Of a stretch of DNA of 15,897 bases, positions 7,034 to 13,777 are shown in pieces. Below the pieces are notes generated by a model. That model searched no databases. It was not told the DNA's origin and saw nothing but the letters and a program-made list of their open reading frames with translations. The first letter of the stretch is position 1. Each line of letters starts with the position of its first letter. The position numbers were made by a program, and so were the translations under genes. The DNA lies in contig DGRP01000175.1 of NCBI GenBank assembly GCA_002391065.1, forward strand, positions 1-15,897. Reading direction: 5' to 3'. The stretch comes from Ruminococcus sp. UBA4385 (GTDB lineage: Bacteria > Bacillota_A > Clostridia > Oscillospirales > Ruminococcaceae).

Positions 7034-8524
7034 TTACTTTTTGTTTATTCTTCCGTAAGTCTTACCAAGCTTATACAGCCTTTCAGCGAGGACAGTATCA
7101 AGCTTATCCATGCTGTCCAGTCTCCATGTCCAGTTTCCGCCGAGGGTAGAGGGCGTGTTCATTCTTGCCTCATTTCCAAGACAGAGTATATCCTGAAGCT
7201 GTGCTATAGCCGTATCACTGATACTTGACCAGCAAAGCCTTACAAGCGCCCACGGAACATACTTCTCATTTGTAAGTCCCAGATAGTCCTTACAAAAAGC
7301 TGCTGTCTCCTCACTGCAGCCCTTTATCCAGCCTGCGGCGGTCTCGTTATCGTGAGTGCCCGTATAGCATACGCTGTTTGTATTCTTGAAGTTGTGCGGC
7401 AGATACGGATTTGAAGCATCGCCGTCAAAACCGAATTCAAGCACCTTCATTCCGGGGTAGCCGCTTGCTTCGAGGAGCTTTATTACCTTCTTTGTAAGGA
7501 AGCCTAAGTCCTCAGCGATTATTTTCACATCGGGAAGCTTTTTCTTCACTTCCTTGAAAAGCTTCATATCAGGGCCCTTTCTCCAGACGCCCTTCCTTGC
7601 GTTCTTAGCTCCGTAGGGTATGCAGTAGTAGCTCTCAAAGCCCCTGAAATGGTCTATCCTGATAATATCATATACCTTTGAAGCCGCCTTTATACGGCTT
7701 ATCCACCATACAAACTTCTCTCTTGCCATAACATCCCAGCGGTAGAGAGGATTTCCCCACAGCTGACCGTCCTCGGAGAACACATCGGGAGGACAGCCTG
7801 CGACCTCGATCGGCTTTTTCTCCTTATCGAGTGCAAAGTACTGCGGAGTGAGCCACACCTCAACACTGTCATAGGAAACATAGATCGGTATATCTCCGAT
7901 AATCTCTATACCCAGATCATTTGCGTACTTTTTAAGCTTTCTGAACTGCTGGAAGTACTTATACTGCACAAAGCACCAGAAGTCAATATCATTTGCGTAT
8001 TCTTTCCTTGCGTTCTTGAGAGCCTTGGGCTTGCACTGTCTGAGGCCCTCTTCCCATTCGTACCAGGCCTTTCCGTCATGAGCCGTTTTCAGCGACATAA
8101 ACAGGCCGTAATCATACACCCAGTCCTTGTTTTCGAGAATAAACTTTATAAAGCCCTTCTCGCTGTTCTTGCGAAAGCGCTTATGCGCCTTTCTGAGCAC
8201 CTTGAAGCACTCATTGTATATCTTCTCATAGTCTACCTGAGTGGGGTCGCTGCCCCAGTCGATATTCTTGTATTCGTCAGCTTTAAGGTAGCCCTCTTTC
8301 TCCAGAGTCTCAAAATCAATGAAGTAGGGGTTGCCCGCAAAGATAGAAAAGCTCTGGTACGGCGAGTCACCGTAGCTTGTCGGTGAGATCGGCAATATCT
8401 GCCAGCAGGACTGCCCCGAGCTTTTAAGAAAATCGGCAAAGGCATACGCTTCTTTACCCATTTTTCCTATGCCGTACTCATTCGGCAGAGATGAAATGTG
8501 CATAAGTATTCCGCTTTTACGCAT
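7034..8524 (-). CDS. malQ: 4-alpha-glucanotransferase (amylomaltase, GH77)
   Basis: Transfers alpha-1,4-glucan segments between maltodextrins, releasing glucose. In the 496-residue version, the N-terminus begins MRKSGILMHISSLP. The GH77 catalytic residues are nucleophile Asp291 (in IIRIDHFRG), acid/base Glu338 (in IIAEDLG) and transition-state stabiliser Asp392 (in TGTHDNE). DIPIYVSYDSVEVW lies near 211-224. Two in-frame ATGs exist. The one at 8533 overlaps the vanZ-like stop as ATGA but has GAAAGG directly against it. The one at 8524 has AAAGG with 9 bases of spacing, so 8524 is preferred. Translation is probably coupled to the upstream gene either way. It forms the core of the maltodextrin/glycogen module with glgP. 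There is no signal peptide, so it acts in the cytoplasm. Confidence 0.95.
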   Translation of the reverse strand: MRKSGILMHISSLPNEYGIGKMGKEAYAFADFLKSSGQSCWQILPISPTSYGDSPYQSFSIFAGNPYFIDFETLEKEGYLKADEYKNIDWGSDPTQVDYEKIYNECFKVLRKAHKRFRKNSEKGFIKFILENKDWVYDYGLFMSLKTAHDGKAWYEWEEGLRQCKPKALKNARKEYANDIDFWCFVQYKYFQQFRKLKKYANDLGIEIIGDIPIYVSYDSVEVWLTPQYFALDKEKKPIEVAGCPPDVFSEDGQLWGNPLYRWDVMAREKFVWWISRIKAASKVYDIIRIDHFRGFESYYCIPYGAKNARKGVWRKGPDMKLFKEVKKKLPDVKIIAEDLGFLTKKVIKLLEASGYPGMKVLEFGFDGDASNPYLPHNFKNTNSVCYTGTHDNETAAGWIKGCSEETAAFCKDYLGLTNEKYVPWALVRLCWSSISDTAIAQLQDILCLGNEARMNTPSTLGGNWTWRLDSMDKLDTVLAERLYKLGKTYGRINKK

Positions 8525-8529
8525 AACGA

Positions 8530-9069
8530 TCATCCTTTCAGATAAGTTTTTCGCCTGTATTCTTTATTATATACGAGCATACTTAAATTTTTTCGTGCGA
8601 GGTACTTTTCATATATCAGCAGTACCACCAGCCCGAAAAGCGCTCCGACCAGCACTCCGCCTGTATCTATGAGCATATCCCTGAGCTCACAGGAGCGCCC
8701 GTCAGAAAACAGCTGATGAAGCTCATCAGTTGCAGAGTACAGTGAGCCCAGCACAACTGCGCAAGCAGTCCTGAGCCTTTTGTCCTGAAGCTTATACAGA
8801 CACCAGAACACCAGCACTCCGAGCACAGCATACTCCGTAAAGTGAGCAGACTTCCTGATATAGAAGGTCAGTTTGTCATAAAGACTTTTCTGCTCTGTCT
8901 CGGTCATCTCTTTGTAATCCGACACAAACACATCAATGCAGACATCGGTTATTGCACTGCTCTGTGCCGACGAGGTCTCAGCATCATTTGCCGAGAACAT
9001 AAATATCAGAAGACACCACAGCCCCGTTATCACGAACCTGAGAGCCTTACTTTTTAAGATTTTTTTCAA
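8530..9069 (-). CDS. VanZ-like family integral membrane protein
   Basis: A 179-residue membrane protein of the VanZ-like family. Some members give low-level teicoplanin resistance, but the biochemical role of most is unknown. Hydrophobic segments are near residues 11-26, 78-94, 101-113 and 135-153. Family signatures are RKSAHFTEY (72-80), DELHQLF (115-121) and a GRSCELRDMLIDTGG stretch (124-138) with conserved Asp residues. The start is TTG at 9069, inside the 3' end of cca with a 23-base overlap. AGGAG (9082-9086) is 12 bases upstream, longer than usual, and a stop codon just above leaves little choice except ATT at 9075. It ends 5 bases before the preferred malQ start. The placement suggests co-expression rather than a role in glycan breakdown. 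Confidence 0.88.
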   Translation of the reverse strand: MKKILKSKALRFVITGLWCLLIFMFSANDAETSSAQSSAITDVCIDVFVSDYKEMTETEQKSLYDKLTFYIRKSAHFTEYAVLGVLVFWCLYKLQDKRLRTACAVVLGSLYSATDELHQLFSDGRSCELRDMLIDTGGVLVGALFGLVVLLIYEKYLARKNLSMLVYNKEYRRKTYLKG

Positions 9070-10381
9070 TATAATTCAAAAGCTCCTTTTTATCGTTTGC
9101 GCATACCTCTTCTATCACTGCATCAAGAGCCAGCTCAAGAGCACTTCCTATATCCTTGCCCTTATAGCCCTCAGCCATAAGGTCACGCCCGTCAATATCA
9201 AGCTGTCTTACCGACATAACAGGGCGCTCGGCAACGATCTCGTCATATATCTTATGGAAGCTTTCAAGCTCATCAAGCTTTTGCTCTATCCTGTAATTCG
9301 ACTGCGCCATTGTGTCGGCATAGCGCACATCAAGATAATCCTCGAAAAAGCCCATATCATGCTTTGAGATATATTTCTTGACTGTCTTTTTAGTGCAGGC
9401 TATGCGGTTATCATGGTTTCTTATAAGAGCTGTTATACGCTCCCTTGAAGCATTGTCAAGCTTTAATCGCCTAAGGATAACATCGGCGGTTTCAGCGCTC
9501 TTCACGGGGTGCCCCTTGAAGTGGTCAATGCCAATGTCATCGGTTGTTTTGCAGGCAGGCTTTTCAATGTCATGCAGAAGCATAGTCAGCCTCAGTGCAG
9601 GGTCCTTCCTGATATTGCCGACGCTCCTGCACAGGTGCTCATACACTGTATAGCAGTGATGAGGGTTATTCTGCCTGAAGCCTATACAGGGTGCAAGCTC
9701 GGGGATAAACACGCACATTACCTCGGAAAAGCCGAGGAGCACATCTACAGCCCTGTCGCCGCAGAGAAGCTTCTGAAGCTCCTGCATTATCCTCTCGGCA
9801 GAAATGCTTTCAAGAAGCCTCCTGTTTCTCATAACTGCCGCCGCAGTTTCGTCCTCTATCTCAAAATCAAGAACGGAAGAAAACCTCATAGCCCTCAGTA
9901 TTCTCAGAGCGTCCTCATCAAAGCGCTTGTCGGGCTCGCCCACGCAGCGGATAATGCGGTTTCTCAGGTCTCCCTGACCGCCGAACATATCCACAAGCCC
10001 TGTCCTGTCAGAGTACGCCATAGCGTTCACTGTAAAGTCACGCCTTGAAAGGTCCTCTTTAAGCGTTTTTGAAAATGTCACCTGCTTCGGGTGGCGGTGG
10101 TCTTCATACTCACCGTCACTTCGGAATGTTGTTATCTCAACGGGCTTGTGCTCGACCATTGCCGTAACAGTGCCATGCTTTATGCCTGTCTCAATAACGT
10201 GCAGTCCCGAGAGCGCCTCTATCACCTGTTCGGGGCGGGCATTTGTGCAGACGTCATAGTCATTCGGCTCAGCACCTATAAGCTGATCTCTCACACAGCC
10301 GCCTACTATATAGGCTTCAAAGCCTGCAAGCTCTAAAAGCCCTATTACTTTATTTACATAAGATGGTACTTTTATTTTCAT
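9047..10381 (-). CDS. cca: CCA tRNA nucleotidyltransferase with HD domain
   Basis: Adds or repairs the 3' CCA end of tRNAs. The class II nucleotidyltransferase head has GGCVRD (27-32), the metal-binding DYD (41-43), RRDFTVNAMA (113-122) and EDALRILRAMRFS (156-168), followed by ERIMQEL (196-202). An HD-type domain follows, with HHCYTVYEH (241-249), LLHDIEKP (268-275) and HFKGH (287-291). The 444-residue length fits bacterial enzymes with an HD domain. Whether it adds full CCA or only CC or A cannot be decided by eye. The ATG at 10381 is 13 bases after the GH36 stop, with only a weak ribosome site (GAGAAAAG), so coupling to GH36 translation is likely. A housekeeping tRNA enzyme among glycan genes is unusual context, but the spacing indicates one transcript. 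Confidence 0.94.
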   Translation of the reverse strand: MKIKVPSYVNKVIGLLELAGFEAYIVGGCVRDQLIGAEPNDYDVCTNARPEQVIEALSGLHVIETGIKHGTVTAMVEHKPVEITTFRSDGEYEDHRHPKQVTFSKTLKEDLSRRDFTVNAMAYSDRTGLVDMFGGQGDLRNRIIRCVGEPDKRFDEDALRILRAMRFSSVLDFEIEDETAAAVMRNRRLLESISAERIMQELQKLLCGDRAVDVLLGFSEVMCVFIPELAPCIGFRQNNPHHCYTVYEHLCRSVGNIRKDPALRLTMLLHDIEKPACKTTDDIGIDHFKGHPVKSAETADVILRRLKLDNASRERITALIRNHDNRIACTKKTVKKYISKHDMGFFEDYLDVRYADTMAQSNYRIEQKLDELESFHKIYDEIVAERPVMSVRQLDIDGRDLMAEGYKGKDIGSALELALDAVIEEVCANDKKELLNYIEKNLKK

Positions 10382-10394
10382 TCTATCACTTTTC

Positions 10395-12497
10395 TCAGTT
10401 TATTCTGAAAAGCCTTGCCGTAAACGGTCTGTCAAACCGAACACTCAGCTTCTTGGAAGCCGTGTTCAGCTCAAACGGACACTCATTGAAGTCCGGATAA
10501 ATACAGCCTGCCTTTGTCACCTCACCAAGGAAGTCAAGCGGTATCTCGCAGGTGTCGCTGCCCTCTCTTCTCCATACGGCAATATATGCGCAGTCCTTAC
10601 CTTTAAGACCAAGGCAGACCCAGTTGTCCGTAAAGTCCGAGAGCCCCAAAGGCCAGAACGGCACAGCCTCTCTTATATCCTTTCTTATTCTCTTGTAGAC
10701 CTCAAGGCCCTGCTTTACAAGTGAGAGCCTTTCGTCATCAATATTCGCAAGGTGTCCGCTCTGGTGTATACGCAGGAGCATCGCATTTATCATGTTAAAC
10801 ACGGTCTCCTCACGGTCGCCCTGCGACATCGGGTAGCACCATATTGCCGACTGCTCGGGGCAGACAGCAAGGGGCGAGTTCGCCGCTATAGTGCAATATT
10901 TCTTATAATCGTCCTGATCCGAGGTAGACTGTATAGAGTACCTCGACAGCATAGCGTAGTCCATTCTCAGACCGCCGCTTGAGCAGTTCTCGATAACAAG
11001 CTCGGGGTATCTCTCAAACACGCTGTCAAGCCAGTCAAGGTAGGCTCTCTCATGTCCGAGAAGTCCATCACCATAGCTGTCAGCATTTTGCTCTGTACCG
11101 ATACCGGGCTCGATATTGTAATCCATTTTTATATAGCCCACTCCGTAGTCACGGACAAGCCTGTCTATAACTCCGTCAGCATGAGCCCTTACCTCGGGGT
11201 TTCTGAAATCAAGCTGATAGCGGCTTCGGTCATAAACTCTCTTTCCGTGACGGGTAAAGAACCAGCTGTCATCAGCCTTTTCATCAACCAGCGGACACTT
11301 TATACCCATGACCTCTATTTCCAGCCATACTCCTGGTATCATACCCTTTTCCCTGATGTATTCCATAACGGGCTTCAAGCCGTCGGGGAAGCGCTTTTTA
11401 CTTACCTCCCATTCACCGACCTCGTCCCACCAGAACCCGTCAGCGTACCAGCCTGCATCTATCACAAAGTACTCACAGCCTGCCTTTTTAGCGGCATCTA
11501 TGAGAGGATACTCCTTTTCAGCCGTTGGGTCGCCCCAAAGACAGTTCATATAGTCATTGAAGATAACAGGCAGGCGCTTGTTATCGGTATTCTTTCTTCT
11601 TATCAGGCGGCGGTATTTTGTGAGCTCTCCCACTGCTGTCTGCAGGTCTCCCCTTACAGCACCGACTGCACACTTAGCGCTCTCAAAATGCTCGCCCGGC
11701 TTTAAGTCCTTAGACCAGTGCGACTCTATCTCCGAGGGTCCCGAAAGCTGTAGATAGAGGCTGCCCTCCTCGTCGCTTATCTCCCAGTGCCACGAGCCGT
11801 TATGCTCTATCTGCCAGATAAGGGTCGTACCGACCTCAGTGTTTCTGAGGCTTCCCATAGGGATAAACTCCTTAGCCGACCAGTTGCCCACATTCGTCAC
11901 TCCGAACACCTTTGAGGAGTGCTGCCATTGATACGGCTGAGCCGCTGCAAGGCCTGCATCGGAAAGGCTGTACTCTCTCCACTGCAGCTCTCTCTGCCAT
12001 GAATTGTGACACACACCTATCCTAAGCTTCTCGTCCTGCGAAAGCAGGCCCTCCTTCTCTATCCCCGTCAGCGAGAATGAGGACACATATTCAAGTGTCT
12101 GGGGCTTGTCGCCCTCATTGATGACCTCAGTCCACGATCTTACGACCGAGGTGCCCGTATAAAACTGAAAATGCGACACTGCACAAAGACCCGTCTCGTC
12201 ATCAAAGCTTGTTATTTCAAGCTTTCTTCCGAGAGAGTTGTTCGTGTCGCTGAAATTTCTGAACTTCATTTTATATCCGGGGGCAGTCACAATGTACTTA
12301 TTTCCGTGACGCTCACCCGGGCGGTCGTAGCCGCTTACCTGCAATTCAAGCAGGCGGAAAGCAAGCTTTCCGCTTCTCTCATGCAGTTTACTCTCGTCAT
12401 ACGGCAAAGCCCCGAAATGCAGAAGCTTCGGCTCGTTCTCGTCCGTGACCTCCAGCACAAAGTATATTCCGTTTTCATAGATCTCATACTTTTTCAT
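10395..12497 (-). CDS. GH36 alpha-galactosidase, intracellular
   Basis: Predicted to hydrolyse terminal alpha-galactosyl groups, as in raffinose or melibiose. In the 700-residue version, an N-terminal beta-sandwich (to about 300) precedes the (beta/alpha)8 barrel. The barrel contains FNDYMNCLWGD (313-323), FVIDAGWYAD (344-353), the nucleophile Asp459 in YIKMDYN (455-461), IENCSSGGLRMDYAML (502-517) and the acid/base motif STSDQDD (524-530, likely Asp527). The SRYSIQSTSDQDD wording differs from the WxSDxTD form of classical raffinose-type enzymes, so it belongs to a divergent GH36 branch and substrate specificity is open. There is no signal peptide. ATG 12497 is chosen because AGGAG (12506-12510) is 8 bases upstream; a GTG at 12506 would overlap that site. 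It is the first gene of the six-gene cluster, with no recognisable promoter nearby. Confidence 0.92.
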   Translation of the reverse strand: MKKYEIYENGIYFVLEVTDENEPKLLHFGALPYDESKLHERSGKLAFRLLELQVSGYDRPGERHGNKYIVTAPGYKMKFRNFSDTNNSLGRKLEITSFDDETGLCAVSHFQFYTGTSVVRSWTEVINEGDKPQTLEYVSSFSLTGIEKEGLLSQDEKLRIGVCHNSWQRELQWREYSLSDAGLAAAQPYQWQHSSKVFGVTNVGNWSAKEFIPMGSLRNTEVGTTLIWQIEHNGSWHWEISDEEGSLYLQLSGPSEIESHWSKDLKPGEHFESAKCAVGAVRGDLQTAVGELTKYRRLIRRKNTDNKRLPVIFNDYMNCLWGDPTAEKEYPLIDAAKKAGCEYFVIDAGWYADGFWWDEVGEWEVSKKRFPDGLKPVMEYIREKGMIPGVWLEIEVMGIKCPLVDEKADDSWFFTRHGKRVYDRSRYQLDFRNPEVRAHADGVIDRLVRDYGVGYIKMDYNIEPGIGTEQNADSYGDGLLGHERAYLDWLDSVFERYPELVIENCSSGGLRMDYAMLSRYSIQSTSDQDDYKKYCTIAANSPLAVCPEQSAIWCYPMSQGDREETVFNMINAMLLRIHQSGHLANIDDERLSLVKQGLEVYKRIRKDIREAVPFWPLGLSDFTDNWVCLGLKGKDCAYIAVWRREGSDTCEIPLDFLGEVTKAGCIYPDFNECPFELNTASKKLSVRFDRPFTARLFRIN

Positions 12498-12530
12498 TCT
12501 GAACACTCCTAAAACAACAGCAGGGATATC

Positions 12531-12582
12531 AGGTAACAGGTAATAGGGAATAGGGAATAGGTATGGTATCGCCTGCGGCGAT
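12531..12582 (+). repeat. Left end: five AGGKAAY-like heptamers plus hairpin
   Basis: Tandem heptamers AGGTAAC, AGGTAAT, AGGGAAT, AGGGAAT and AGGTATG occupy 12531-12565. They are followed by GT and the hairpin ATCGCC-TGC-GGCGAT (12568-12582). A second small hairpin, GCCC-ATTC-GGGC (12587-12598), sits between this end and the four-helix gene stop; it may act as a weak 3' end signal. Confidence 0.8.
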
Positions 12583-12611
12583 GTATGCCCATTCGGGCTG
12601 CTTATACACTA

Positions 12612-12971
12612 TCAGCTATCCATATTCTGCTTTGAATTATTAACTATTGCCGTTAATATTTTCAGCAATTCAACACAATCATTATTAATGCTTTCAAACT
12701 GTGTATCTGTGATATACTTTGTATCATACAGCAATTCAAGCCAATATTTAGTTTCTGCTGTTTCTTTTAATGCAATACTCTGTTTGCTTACAAAATCCGC
12801 TTTACTCTGTGCGAACCTGCTTTCAGCTATATTTGCTCCGATACTTGTTCCCGATCTCAATACCTGCTTGGAAATAACATATTCCTTTTTATCACACAAA
12901 TACTTATATAGTGAAACTATTCTCACAGCAAAAGCTTTGCTTTTATAAGCTATATTATCATCATAGACCAT
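12612..12971 (-). CDS. Four-helix bundle protein (S23/IVP family)
   Basis: A small 119-residue, largely helical protein of the four-helix bundle family first known from ORFs in 23S rRNA intervening sequences. The family is related in fold to Avd, the accessory protein of diversity-generating retroelements. Landmarks are KSKAFAVRIVSLYKYL (10-25), KQVLRSGTSIGANIAES (35-51) and ALKETAETKYWLELL (67-81), all typical of the family. Molecular function is unknown; relatives are basic pentamers thought to bind nucleic acid. The ATG at 12971 has no good ribosome site, only GGAT 6-9 bases upstream, and a 6-bp hairpin ends 9 bases before it. The gene is AT-rich, same strand as its neighbours, and flanked by inverted heptamer arrays. 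No reverse transcriptase or rRNA gene is present, so neither a DGR nor an rRNA intervening sequence fits. Confidence 0.9.
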   Translation of the reverse strand: MVYDDNIAYKSKAFAVRIVSLYKYLCDKKEYVISKQVLRSGTSIGANIAESRFAQSKADFVSKQSIALKETAETKYWLELLYDTKYITDTQFESINNDCVELLKILTAIVNNSKQNMDS

Positions 12972-12980
12972 ATAAAATCC

Positions 12981-13032
12981 GTCGGCGAAGCCGACACCTC
13001 ACCTATTCCCTATTACCTGTTCCCTATTACCT
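12981..13032 (-). repeat. Right end: five AGGKAAY-like heptamers plus hairpin (inverted)
   Basis: Read on the minus strand from 13032, the heptamers are AGGTAAT, AGGGAAC, AGGTAAT, AGGGAAT and AGGTGAG (13032 to 12998). They are followed by GT and the hairpin GTCGGC-TTC-GCCGAC (12995 to 12981). The outermost unit overlaps the TAG stop codon of the ABC ATPase gene. Confidence 0.8.
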
Positions 13033-13756
13033 ACTTTTTAGCTCCGTAAGCCTCAAAGGCCTCCTCAACCGTTCCGTCAACCTCGACCTTTCCGTTTTTA
13101 AGGAAGATCGCTCTGGTGCAGGTCTCCTCAATTGCAGCCCTTGAATGCGATACAAAAAGGACAGTAACTCCTGCCGCAATAACCTCATTTATCTTGTCAC
13201 GGCACTTTTTCTGGAAGTCCGCATCACCGACGCTCAGCGCCTCATCGACTACCAGAATATCAGGGTGGATATTGATATTGATAGCAAAGCCCAGACGCAT
13301 TTTCATACCGCTTGAATATGTCCTTACAGGCTGGTCAATATACTCTCCGAGGTCTGCAAACTCGATAATATCCTGCTCGATCTCAGCGATCTGAGAATCA
13401 TTGAGCCCCAGCAGATAGCCCTTGAGATAAATATTCTCCGTTCCCGTCATATCGGGCGAGAAGCCTGCTGTAAGCTCCAGCAAAGCCGCTACCTTTCCGT
13501 TTACGATTATATCACCGCTGGTAGGAAAGCTTACTCCCGTTATCATTTTCAGAATGGTTGACTTTCCTGCACCGTTCTTTCCGATGATACCGACAGACTC
13601 TCCCTGATATATCTTAAAGCTCACGCCCTTTAAGGCAGGGTGCTTTTTAACGCCCTTGTTCTTCGTGAAGATAGCCTTAAAGCGTGCTTTTTCATTCTTG
13701 TAAAGGAAGTATTCTTTCTTTACGTCCTTGAATTCTATAATAGGTTCTCTTTCCAT
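13031..13756 (-). CDS. Polysaccharide-export ABC transporter ATPase (TagH/Wzt-like)
   Basis: The nucleotide-binding subunit of an ABC exporter for teichoic acid, O-antigen or capsule-type glycans. It has Walker A GKNGAGKST (59-67), the exporter-type Q-loop region LLELTAGFSPDMTGTENIYL (92-111), signature SSGMK (148-152), Walker B ILVVDE (167-172) and switch His204. A long N-terminal insert (about 17-40) before the first beta strands is usual for this subgroup. At 241 residues it has no C-terminal carbohydrate-binding domain, unlike O-antigen Wzt proteins with chain-end recognition. ATG 13756 has AGGAG 6 bases upstream (13763-13767). It follows the permease by 21 bases. The TAG stop is shared with the outermost heptamer of the downstream cassette, so insertion may have reset the C-terminus. 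Confidence 0.95.
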   Translation of the reverse strand: MEREPIIEFKDVKKEYFLYKNEKARFKAIFTKNKGVKKHPALKGVSFKIYQGESVGIIGKNGAGKSTILKMITGVSFPTSGDIIVNGKVAALLELTAGFSPDMTGTENIYLKGYLLGLNDSQIAEIEQDIIEFADLGEYIDQPVRTYSSGMKMRLGFAININIHPDILVVDEALSVGDADFQKKCRDKINEVIAAGVTVLFVSHSRAAIEETCTRAIFLKNGKVEVDGTVEEAFEAYGAKK

Positions 13757-13777
13757 GTCATTCTCCTGAGCCCGACA

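Larger units (their letters stand above)
12531..13032. mobile_element. Candidate 502-bp four-helix-bundle cassette with inverted ends
   Basis: A compact unit made of one small gene and two 52-base ends in inverted orientation. By hand alignment the ends agree at 41 of 52 positions and are equal in length. Each has five 7-base units, a GT, then a 15-base hairpin, reading inward. The interior is AT-rich compared with its neighbours (17 G/C in the 60 bases 12621-12680). There is no transposase or recombinase, so if mobile it would have to be moved in trans or by an unknown mechanism involving the four-helix protein. No target-site duplication was recognised outside the arrays. Calling it mobile is inference; the symmetric structure is directly visible. 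Confidence 0.55.

Noticed and set aside
11052..11705. 217-residue plus-strand reading frame
   Set aside because: It lies wholly opposite conserved GH36 catalytic sequence and shows no family features.
12612..12971. Avd accessory protein of a diversity-generating retroelement
   Set aside because: The four-helix fold is related, but no reverse transcriptase, template repeat or variable repeat is in the window.
12612..12971. 23S rRNA intervening-sequence ORF
   Set aside because: No rRNA sequence flanks it; the neighbours are protein genes.
12531..13032. CRISPR array
   Set aside because: The repeats are 7-base tandem units without spacers, and no cas gene is present.
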